Source: JAZDFH01 sp043808035
Lineage (GTDB): Bacteria; Patescibacteriota; Minisyncoccia; UBA6257; Colwellbacteraceae
Direction of reading: 5' to 3'
DNA length: 9,417 nt
NCBI GenBank assembly: GCA_043808035.1
Contig: JAZDFH010000007.1
Location: forward strand, 1 to 9,417
Position numbers and translations under genes: made by a program. Positions 1 to 6,600 of the stretch are shown here, piece after piece; the first letter of the stretch is position 1, and each line of letters begins with the position of its first letter. The notes beneath the pieces were generated by a model. It was given only the letters and a program-made list of their open reading frames with translations. It was not told the origin of the DNA and did no database searches.

Positions 1-1
1 G

Positions 2-97
2 GAAAGAAGAGTAATGCAAGAATCTCATATTGATGCTGCGAAAAAAACATATGAGGCTCGAAATAAACTCTTCCAAAATATTACAAACAGCTCATGA
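2..97 (+). CDS. Possible C-terminal fragment of an unidentified protein, cut by the window edge
   Basis: An open frame enters from the left edge and stops at a TGA at 95-97. It encodes about 31 residues, charged and helix-like, ending in NKLFQNITNSS. I do not recognise a family. An overlapping frame (ATG at 33 or 51, stop at 171-173, 46 or 40 residues) is equally unproven, and both cannot be trusted from composition alone. The stretch 1-189 also carries recurring short words: CTCATAT at 24-30 and ATATGAG at 49-55, 97-103 and 181-187. The copy at 97-103 is part of the small palindrome CTCATGATATGAG (91-103). Most likely this is the tail of an upstream gene followed by non-coding DNA. Confidence 0.2.
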   Translation, partial: ERRVMQESHIDAAKKTYEARNKLFQNITNSS

Positions 98-189
98 TAT
101 GAGAATTTGTTTCAGGCTACTTTACGGACTGGAAAATACTGGTTATACAGATTACCTAAATAAAAATTTATGATTTTAGCATATGAGCC

Positions 190-226
190 ATTAAATGTGA
201 TGCGCGTTTTGCGCATCACATTTAAT
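190..226. terminator. Strong hairpin between convergent transcription units, probable bidirectional terminator
   Basis: A perfect 16-bp inverted repeat, ATTAAATGTGATGCGC (190-205) and its complement (211-226), encloses a 5-nt GTTTT loop. It lies 22 bp past the stop codon of the minus-strand SurA-N gene and downstream of whatever enters from the left on the plus strand. There is no long T run on either side, so it is not a canonical intrinsic terminator. It could instead act as a 3'-end stabiliser or a rho-type or processing site. The hairpin itself is certain; its role is inferred from position. Confidence 0.65.
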
Positions 227-238
227 CGATATACTCAC

Positions 239-265
239 ACTTCGTATTTTAATAGTTTACGAAGT
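239..265. repeat. 8-bp inverted repeat spanning the stop codon of the SurA-N gene
   Basis: ACTTCGTA (239-246) and TACGAAGT (258-265) are exact inverted copies around an 11-nt AT-rich spacer that contains the TAA stop of the minus-strand gene (249-251). In the mRNA this hairpin would come just before the stronger one at 190-226, giving a tandem stem-loop 3' end. Confidence 0.5.
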
Positions 266-962
266 ATTTGATGTTTGCCTGTGATCGGAGTGAATCAATA
301 AATGAACTCGCTTCCGTGCTTAGCTTCTGTTGACGTAAATAATCTTTAACTTGTTCCAGAAATGTGGATTCTTCGCCTTCAGGTATTTCTATCTTATTAT
401 CTGTTATATAGCGCGATACTTCGTCGTCTGTAACTTGTATTTTGTCGGCCAAAAGATTTTCAAGTTTTTTCTCAACAGTGATTTGGTTGGTGAGATCTTC
501 TTTCGTTATGCCTTGAGTGGCGAGTGCTTGATCCAATGTTTCGCCTTGGGCGGTTACTTGGTCCTCTATGCTTTTTATCGCCGCTTCGATGTCCGCGCTG
601 TTGACTGTTATGCCTTTGGATCGTGCTTCAGAATCAATCAGGCTTTGAACAACCAGCATGTCGAGTGTTTGTTTCCCTGATGATTTCTCCAACTCTTTAA
701 TAACTTGAAGACGGCTGATAGTGGAACCGTTCACGGTTGCGGCAATAAAAAATGTTCGGGCGTAATATGCAAAACATCCCACAACAAAAACAGCGGCAAT
801 AATTATCGCTGTTTTCGAACCAAGTAGTTGTAATACTTTTATCTTCTTTTTGTTTTTTTCTTTTGGCTCGGTGGCATTGTTTTCCGCTGTCTCTTCTTGA
901 ACAGTTTCTTCTATTGTCTCGATTTCCTGTGTTGTTTTTGTTTCTTCAGGTGTTGTATTCAT
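249..962 (-). CDS. Membrane-anchored SurA N-terminal domain protein (chaperone-like, no parvulin domain)
   Basis: The product has 237 residues. Residues 1-40 are an acidic, Thr/Glu-rich cytoplasmic tail ending in a basic KEKNKKKIK cluster. Residues 51-68 form one hydrophobic segment (TAIIIAAVFVVGCFAYYA), which predicts an uncleaved N-in anchor with the rest outside the membrane. ATVNGSTISR at 75-84 is the usual opening of SurA_N/PrsA-type domains, followed by the helical part with LVVQSLIDSEA and, near 177, QVTDDEVSRYI, the usual exit from that domain. In full-length SurA or PrsA a parvulin prolyl isomerase domain would follow; here the protein ends within about 60 residues, so isomerase activity is not expected. 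The family role is holding unfolded secreted proteins; for this truncated form that is inference. The start is ATG; the nearest purine-rich site, AAAGGA, lies too far upstream for a normal Shine-Dalgarno. The gene is divergent from the methyltransferase. Confidence 0.75.
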   Translation of the reverse strand: MNTTPEETKTTQEIETIEETVQEETAENNATEPKEKNKKKIKVLQLLGSKTAIIIAAVFVVGCFAYYARTFFIAATVNGSTISRLQVIKELEKSSGKQTLDMLVVQSLIDSEARSKGITVNSADIEAAIKSIEDQVTAQGETLDQALATQGITKEDLTNQITVEKKLENLLADKIQVTDDEVSRYITDNKIEIPEGEESTFLEQVKDYLRQQKLSTEASSFIDSLRSQANIKYFVNY

Positions 963-988
963 AGTTTTTTATTTTTTATCCTTTATAC

Positions 989-994
989 ATTATA
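989..994 (-). promoter_or_regulatory. Probable -10 box of the SurA-N gene promoter
   Basis: On the minus strand this reads TATAAT, a perfect sigma70-type -10 box, 27 bp upstream of the gene's ATG. At 17 bp further upstream the -35 position reads TATGGT, a poor match to TTGACA, so the promoter rests mainly on the -10. The mRNA would have a leader of about 20 nt. Confidence 0.45.
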
Positions 995-1105
995 AAATAT
1001 ACGCACAATTTACCATAGCATATTTGTAAATATCAATAGAATCATCGGTTTTGAGATAAAATCTTTACTTTGAGAGTCTACTCCCGTACAGTTAACAATA
1101 ATAAG

Positions 1106-1969
1106 ATGGAGTATATTATTTCAGAAACTTTACCCGAGGAAGACTATGAATTGCTCGATAGTGGTGATAGCGAAAAACTGGAGCGATACGGTGGAATTAT
1201 AACACGCAGACCGGATCCGCAAGCGTTATGGCCAAAGAAGTGCGCAGAATCGGTCTGGAATGATGCACATGCGGTTTTTGGAGGTGAGGGTAAGGGACGA
1301 TGGGTATTCAATAAACAAACTCCTGATAAGTGGCGGATTTCAATCGGAGGGCTCAATTTTTGGATTAAGCCGTTTACGTTCAAGCATGTTGGTGTTTTCC
1401 CCGAACATGTTGCGAATTGGAAATGGATTGAAGAACAGAGCGGCAAACCGAACGCGCAGGTATTGAATCTTTTTGGTTATACGGGTGGTGCGACACTTGC
1501 GGCGGCACGAGGGGGAGCTTCTGTTGTGCACCTCGATGCATCGAGAGTTGCGGTTAACGTTGCAAAAGAGAATGCTGAAATTTCCGAACTTCGAGAAAAA
1601 CCGGTTCGGTGGATATTGGACGATGCATCGATATTTGTACGTAGAGAAATGAAACGTGGGAAGAAATACGATGGAATTATTATGGATCCTCCTGCATTTG
1701 GTCATGGGGCGGATGGCGAGGTATGGAAGATAGAGGAACATTTGGTCCCTCTTGTTGAGAATTGCAGGAAAATCATGACGGATGAGCCGACTTTTTTCTT
1801 AATAAACGGATATGCTTCCGGATATTCTGCTCTTGCTTATAAGCAGATTATAGAATTCTATTTCCCTAAAAACGGCGTTGTTGAAATAGGGGAGCTTACG
1901 ATACAAGAATCGGGAGAGAATCCGCGGAATCTTCCCGCCGGTATCTTTGCCAGGTGGAGCGTGAAATAA
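1106..1969 (+). CDS. Class I SAM-dependent methyltransferase, RlmI-like (COG1092 type)
   Basis: The product has 287 residues from the ATG at 1106; a TTG 36 bp upstream would add 12 residues of poor character, so the ATG is preferred. Residues 1-110 form an N-terminal region with RRPDPQALWPK near 35-44, typical of short proteins of this group. The Rossmann methyltransferase core begins with motif I, VLNLFGYTGGA (119-129), which binds S-adenosylmethionine. An acidic ribose contact is expected at D144 (HLDAS), and DD at 172-173 fits the adenine-binding turn. Motif IV, MDPPAF (193-198), is the DPPxF motif of RlmI and relatives, which make 5-methylcytosine in 23S rRNA. The protein lacks the N-terminal PUA domain of Escherichia coli RlmI, so the substrate is probably RNA but its exact site is unknown. 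It ends 54 bp before rarA on the same strand, so co-transcription is plausible. No clear Shine-Dalgarno precedes it. Confidence 0.8.
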   Translation: MEYIISETLPEEDYELLDSGDSEKLERYGGIITRRPDPQALWPKKCAESVWNDAHAVFGGEGKGRWVFNKQTPDKWRISIGGLNFWIKPFTFKHVGVFPEHVANWKWIEEQSGKPNAQVLNLFGYTGGATLAAARGGASVVHLDASRVAVNVAKENAEISELREKPVRWILDDASIFVRREMKRGKKYDGIIMDPPAFGHGADGEVWKIEEHLVPLVENCRKIMTDEPTFFLINGYASGYSALAYKQIIEFYFPKNGVVEIGELTIQESGENPRNLPAGIFARWSVK

Positions 1970-2023
1970 ACGTTTTACAGAGCATCTCGGCTATAAGCTT
2001 CGGATTTGTTACACTATAGAGTG

Positions 2024-3286
2024 ATGTCCGATTTATTTGATAATAAATTACAAGGAGAATTGAAAGCGGAAGCACCGCTTGCGGAGCGTATGCGTCCGGA
2101 AAAGTTTGAGGATCTTGTAGGACAAGAAGAGATAATAGGGGAAGGAAAGATACTCCGCCGAGCGATCGAAAAAGACGAAGTGCCTTCAATTATTTTATGG
2201 GGTCCGCCGGGAACGGGGAAAACAAGCCTTGCGCGGGTAATAGCGAATATTACGAAGTCATCTTTTGTGCAACTTTCCGCCACTTCGGGAGGAGTGAAGG
2301 ACATCAAGCTGCTGATTCACAAAGCCGAGGAGTATCGAAAATATAACGGCGAGAAAACAATACTTTTTATAGACGAGATACATCGATTTAACAAATTGCA
2401 ACAAGACGCGTTTCTGCCCTATGTTGAAAATGGTATTATTATCTTGATTGGGGCTACGACGGAGAATCCATCTTTCGAAGTCAATTCCGCTCTCCTCTCT
2501 CGTTGCCGCGTGTTTGTTTTAAAGTCTCTTTGTTCAGAGGACATAGAGGTTATTTTAAAAAAAGCGATTACGGACAAAGAACATGGTTTCGGCAATCTGA
2601 AGATTACTATTGGTGAAGAAACGGTACGTTTTCTATCTCGGATGGCCAATGGTGATGCTCGAACCGCGCTAAACGCGCTCGAACTTGCCGTACATTCCTT
2701 TACTGACGATACGGACGCTATTCAAATAGACGAAAATCTCATTAAAGAATCATTACAAAAAACGCATCTCATATATGATCAACAAGGAGAGGAACATTAC
2801 AACATTATTTCCGCGTTGCATAAATCCATGCGGGGCGGTGACCCCGATGCCTCTCTGTATTGGCTTGGCAGAATGTTAGAGGCGGGGGAGGACCCGCTTT
2901 ACGTTGCGCGGAGACTCATACGCTTTGCTTCGGAGGATATCGGCATGGCGGACCCGCAGGCGCTTGTACAGGCGGTTGCTGCTTACCAAGCGGCGCATTA
3001 TATCGGTATGCCCGAGTGTACCGTTAATCTCGCGCAAGTTGTTGTCTATTTCGCGAAAGCGGAAAAGAGCAATAAGCTCTATACCGCATACGGCGCGGTT
3101 CGGCACGATATAAAAGAATTCCCAAACGAAGGGGTCCCGCTTCATTTACGAAACGCACCAACAAAATTGATGAAAAATCTGGGATATGGCAAAGGATATA
3201 AATATAATCCGGAGTTCAAAGAACCGATTGAACAAGAGTATCTTCCAGAGAAACTGAAGGGGAGAAAGTATTTTCCCAATCAATGA
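2024..3286 (+). CDS. rarA: Replication-associated recombination protein A (RarA/MgsA), AAA+ ATPase
   Basis: The product has 420 residues, close to the usual 420-450 of the family. RarA acts at stalled replication forks with SSB and the recombination machinery. The AAA+ core shows LVGQEEIIG (31-39), Walker A GPPGTGKT (60-67), Walker B LFIDEIH (114-120), sensor 1 GATTENPS (143-150) and the SRCR arginine-finger region (159-162). The C-terminal tetramerisation region (MgsA_C) shows RFASEDIGMADP (300-311) and the closing KGYKYNPEF and EYLPEKLKGRKYFP segments. All key residues are present, so the gene looks intact. The ATG at 2024 gives the natural MSDLFD start; an in-frame GTG at 2021 and TTG at 2006 are alternatives. 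There is no Shine-Dalgarno. TATAGA at 2015-2020 sits directly before the start, which might mean a leaderless transcript, but no -35 supports it. Its base composition is more GC-rich than the cas genes that follow. Confidence 0.95.
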   Translation: MSDLFDNKLQGELKAEAPLAERMRPEKFEDLVGQEEIIGEGKILRRAIEKDEVPSIILWGPPGTGKTSLARVIANITKSSFVQLSATSGGVKDIKLLIHKAEEYRKYNGEKTILFIDEIHRFNKLQQDAFLPYVENGIIILIGATTENPSFEVNSALLSRCRVFVLKSLCSEDIEVILKKAITDKEHGFGNLKITIGEETVRFLSRMANGDARTALNALELAVHSFTDDTDAIQIDENLIKESLQKTHLIYDQQGEEHYNIISALHKSMRGGDPDASLYWLGRMLEAGEDPLYVARRLIRFASEDIGMADPQALVQAVAAYQAAHYIGMPECTVNLAQVVVYFAKAEKSNKLYTAYGAVRHDIKEFPNEGVPLHLRNAPTKLMKNLGYGKGYKYNPEFKEPIEQEYLPEKLKGRKYFPNQ

Positions 3287-3360
3287 TTATTCGCTTAATT
3301 CAGTGCGAATCGAGTAGCTTTATTGGGTAGCAAACTTGATGATTTGTTTAAGTAAAATGA

Positions 3361-3398
3361 ATTGAATGTAAATGTCTGATGATCAGTAGATATTCAAT
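3361..3398. repeat. Nested dyad symmetry in the rarA-cas12a gap
   Basis: An outer pair ATTGAAT (3361-3367) and ATTCAAT (3392-3398) surrounds a central palindrome CTGATGATCAG (3377-3387). It could be an operator or part of the 3' end of the rarA transcript. The symmetry is visible; the function is unknown. Confidence 0.35.
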
Positions 3399-3426
3399 AA
3401 GAGGGGATACGAAAACCTTTTTTTCT

Positions 3427-3457
3427 ACAAAATTCGTCAGTTAGCGAATTTTGTTTT
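3427..3457 (+). terminator. Probable terminator of rarA
   Basis: A perfect 10-bp inverted repeat, ACAAAATTCG (3427-3436) and CGAATTTTGT (3445-3454), with an 8-nt loop, runs into a short T tract (3454-3457). The stem is AT-rich and the T tract short, so efficiency may be modest. It lies 140 bp past the rarA stop and just before the promoter of the next unit, which suits a boundary between the two transcripts. Confidence 0.55.
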
Positions 3458-3479
3458 GGGTATGTAAACGCCCTTGTTG

Positions 3480-3508
3480 TTGCAAAACGTGAAAAGAAAT
3501 AATATAGT
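3480..3508 (+). promoter_or_regulatory. Sigma70-type promoter upstream of the structured leader
   Basis: TTGCAA (3480-3485) and TATAGT (3503-3508) are separated by exactly 17 bp, and each matches the consensus at four of six (-35) or five of six (-10) positions. The predicted transcription start, about 7 bp past the -10 box, falls near 3515, at the beginning of the first arm of the structured element. This placement supports the promoter call, which otherwise rests on consensus match alone. Confidence 0.6.
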
Positions 3509-3512
3509 GGAA

Positions 3513-3634
3513 TTGTCGCCCATGTTTTAAAAAAGAAACGTTTGCTCTTGAATCCAAAGAAGGGCGACGGTTCCAGTAGCGCTTAACCGTTTGGTAAGCA
3601 ATACACTATTGGGCGACAACCGTCGTCCTTTTTT
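3513..3634 (+). ncRNA. Structured leader or small RNA with competing stems, upstream of cas12a
   Basis: Element A, TTGTCGCCCA (3513-3522), is an exact inverted copy of TGGGCGACAA (3610-3619). Element B, GGGCGACGGTT (3562-3572), can pair with AACCGTCGTCC (3618-3628) over 11 positions with one G-U pair, and also with A over 9 positions with two G-U pairs. The segment 3611-3628 can also fold on itself into the terminator stem. A local hairpin, ACGGTT (3567-3572) with AACCGT (3585-3590), is a further competitor for B. These folds exclude one another or cross as a pseudoknot, as in attenuators. With the promoter at 3480-3508 the product would be an RNA of about 120 nt whose 5' end pairs close to its 3' end. 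It may be an attenuated cas12a leader or an independent small RNA. It is not a known family that I recognise, and Cas12a systems are not known to need a tracrRNA. Confidence 0.5.
3611..3634 (+). terminator. Intrinsic terminator 45 bp before cas12a
   Basis: GGGCGAC (3611-3617), loop AACC (3618-3621) and GTCGTCC (3622-3628) form a 7-bp stem with one G-U pair and a tetraloop, followed at once by six T residues (3629-3634). This is the best-formed terminator in the window. It stands between the promoter and cas12a, so it would either end a small RNA or reduce read-through into the cas operon unless an alternative fold prevents it. Confidence 0.75.
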
Positions 3635-3678
3635 GGTTGCGGTGGTATTATAAAAATATAAACATAATTTATACTACT

Positions 3679-6600
3679 ATGGAGGAAAAAAGCATTAATA
3701 AAAACGTTTTTGATAAATTCACGAATCAATATGCACTCTCGAAAACTTTACGGTTTGAGTTGGTGCCTGTGGGGAATACTCAAAAAATACTTGAGGATGA
3801 AAATGTGTTTGAGAAAGATAGAATTATTCGTGAAAAATATGAAAAAACAAAACCGTATTTTGACCGACTGCATAGAGCGTTTATCAAAGGATCTTTAGCT
3901 GGTAAAAAGATAGAAGGGTTAGATGAATATTTTGACGTATTTGAAAAATACCAAAAGAACAAAAAAGATAAAAATATAAAGAAAGACTTTGATACAAAGA
4001 TAAAAGAATTAAGACAAAACCTAAATAATCATTTTAATACCCAAGAACTTTTCTCGGAAAGCGTATTCGGTCTTTTGAAAGAAAAATACGGAAGCGAGGA
4101 AGATTCTTTTATCAAAGATGAACAAGAAAATTTTATTTTAAATAATAAGGGGGAAAAGGTCTCTATTTTTGACGAGTGGAAAGGATTTACCGGCTATTTC
4201 ACAAAATTTCAGGAAACACGCAAAAATTTCTATAAAGACGATGGTACCGCAACTGCTGTGGTAACCAGAATCGTTGATGATAATTTATATCGATTTTGTG
4301 AGAACCTTCAACTTTTTAAGTCTATTAAAAACAAAATTAATTTTGAAGAAGTAGGGAAAACGTTTGGTGTAAAATTAGAGGATATTTTTACAATAGAATC
4401 TTACAATCAGTACTTGCTTCAAGATGGCATAGATATCTACAATACTATTTTAGGTGGTAAAACGTTAGAAAACGGCGAAAAGGTCAAGGGATTGAATGAG
4501 ATTATAAATAAGTATCGACAAGACCACAAGGGAGAAAAAATTGCCTTTTTCAAGACGCTCGATAAGCAAATTTTAAGTGATAAAGAGCGCCCTGATTTTA
4601 TCGAAAGTATAAAAGATGATGGTGAACTGTTGGTTAAACTCAAAGAATTTCATAATTCTGCGGAAGAGAAGACAGCCGTACTAAAAAAATTGTTTGGAGA
4701 ATTTGTCGAAAATACTAGTGCGTTTGATTTAACGAAGATATACATCAGCAAAGAGGGAATGAACACTATTTTATTGAAGTGGATGGATTCCGAAGGAAAA
4801 GACAATTTTGAACGGATACTTTTTGAACAAAACAAAAAGGAGAAACTGATCAAATTTGATAAGGATACAAATGCGTATAAGTTCCTGGACTTTATCGCGT
4901 TGTCATATTTGCAAATCGCTTTGGTAGAAGGAGATTTTGAACATAAAGAAATATGGAAGGAAAAGTATTATCGATCTGAAGAAAACAGAAATGCTTTTAT
5001 AGACAAGAATTCGCATATCTCTTTGTGGCAACAATTTCTACAAATATTTGCTTATGAATTTGGTTCATTATTTAAACATACCTATCAAAAAACAAATGAT
5101 GGCAAGGTAACTGTTATTGATGAAGGATATGATATATACAAGGAGAGTTTCGAGAAGCTGATTGATCGGGATCAAGCAAACTTTGCAGTGACCGCAGACG
5201 ATAAACTGATCATTAAAAATTTTGTTGATAATACGCTTTGGATATACCAAATGGCGAAATATTTTGCAATTGAAAAGAAGCGTAAATGGTTGGGATCAGA
5301 TTATGAAACAGATGCAAACTTTTATGAACACATCAAATATGGTTTTAGAAGTATATTCTATGCAGATGCATATAAAAGAATAGTCAAAGAACGTATGCTA
5401 TTGCAAAGTTACCTGACTCAAAAACCATACAGTACTGATAAGTGGAAGTTGAATTTTGAAAATCCAACCTTGGTAGATGGGTTTGATAAGAATAAAGAAG
5501 CAGACAATTCGGCTGTCATCCTGAGAGGGGATGATTATTATTACTTAGCGGTGATGAAAAAGGGTAATAATAAAATCTTCGATGATAGAAACAAAAAATC
5601 ATTCTTGGAAAATATTGAGAATGGAAAGTATGAGAAAATGGTATACAAACTTTTACCTGGGGCAAGTAAGATGTTGCCAAAAGTTTTTTTTAGTCAGAAA
5701 AATATTGATTACTATGCGCCTTCTGATAGGATTTTTGAAATAAGAAATTGTGCGTCACATACAAAAAATGGTATTCCTCAAAAAGGTTTTAAAAAAAAAG
5801 AATTTAATATAAATGATTGTCATGAAATAATTGATTTTTTTAAACAATCAATATCAAAAAATGATGATTGGAAGTGTTTTAACTTTCAGTTTTCTGATAC
5901 GAAAAAGTACAAGGATACCAGTGATTTCTATCGAGAAGTAGAAGATCAAGGATACAAAATAAGCTTTGAAGAGGTGTCAAAGCACTATATTAAAAACAAG
6001 AACAATGCCGGCGAGTTGTTTTTGTTTAAAATACACAACAAAGACTGGAACCTGAAGGATGGAACTAAAAAGGCTGGAAGTAAAAATGTTCACACATTGT
6101 ATTTTGAACAAGTATTTTCCGATGAAAATAAGAAAAGTAATTTCCCTATAAAGCTAAATGGTGAAGCGGAGTTGTTTTATCGTCCTAAAACAGATGAACA
6201 AAAGTTGGGATACAAACCTGATTCAAAAGGAAATAAGGTTGTAAATCACAAGAGGTACGCTGACAATAAAACGTTTTTTCATGTGCCAATAACATTAAAT
6301 CGCACTGCGCTTAGGGCTCGTTACTTCAACCAAAAAATAAATGAATTTTTGGTTGGTAACCCGGGTATAAATATTATCGGTGTTGATCGGGGAGAGAAGC
6401 ACCTAATCTACTATGCAGGTATTGATCAGCAGGGTAATTTGCTCAAAAATAAGGAAGGTAACACGGTGCTTGGCAGTTTGAATACGATTAATGGAGTTGA
6501 TTATCATAGGAAATTGGAAGAGCGGTCAAAGATCAGAGAAAAAGCACGACAGGATTGGCAGGAGATCGAAAACATCAAAGACCTCAAAAAAGGATACATA

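Larger units (their letters stand above)
3287..3678. other. 392-bp intergenic region between rarA and cas12a
   Basis: No protein-coding frame is convincing here. In order it holds a weak 6-bp hairpin right after rarA (ATTCGC 3289-3294, GCGAAT 3305-3310), a dyad-symmetric stretch (3361-3398), a T7 run (3418-3424), a terminator-like hairpin (3427-3457), a promoter (3480-3508) and a structured transcribed segment ending in an intrinsic terminator (3513-3634). The last 44 bp before the cas12a ATG are AT-rich, with a possible weak promoter (TTGGTT 3633-3638, TATAAA 3657-3662, 18-bp spacer) that would allow cas12a expression independent of the upstream terminator. Confidence 0.6.

Noticed and set aside
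1057..1062. TAAAAT as a -10 box for the methyltransferase gene.
   Set aside because: No acceptable -35 lies 16-18 bp upstream and the site is one of many A/T-rich words in this gap.
3371..3391. Resemblance of AATGTCTGATGATCAGTAGAT to the 3' half of a type V-A CRISPR repeat (TCTAC-loop-GTAGAT).
   Set aside because: The required TCTAC/GTAGA stem is not formed; the local palindrome is CTGA/TCAG instead, there is a single copy, and no repeat-spacer pattern follows.
3513..3634. The structured element as a tracrRNA for this system.
   Set aside because: Cas12a systems are not known to use one, and no repeat is available in the window to test for an anti-repeat; the element is kept only as an unassigned RNA or attenuator.
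3637..3678. N-terminal extension of Cas12a by 14 residues from a TTG at 3637.
   Set aside because: The extension starts within 3 bp of the terminator T run, has no ribosome site and no family similarity, while the ATG at 3679 leads straight into the conserved N-terminus.
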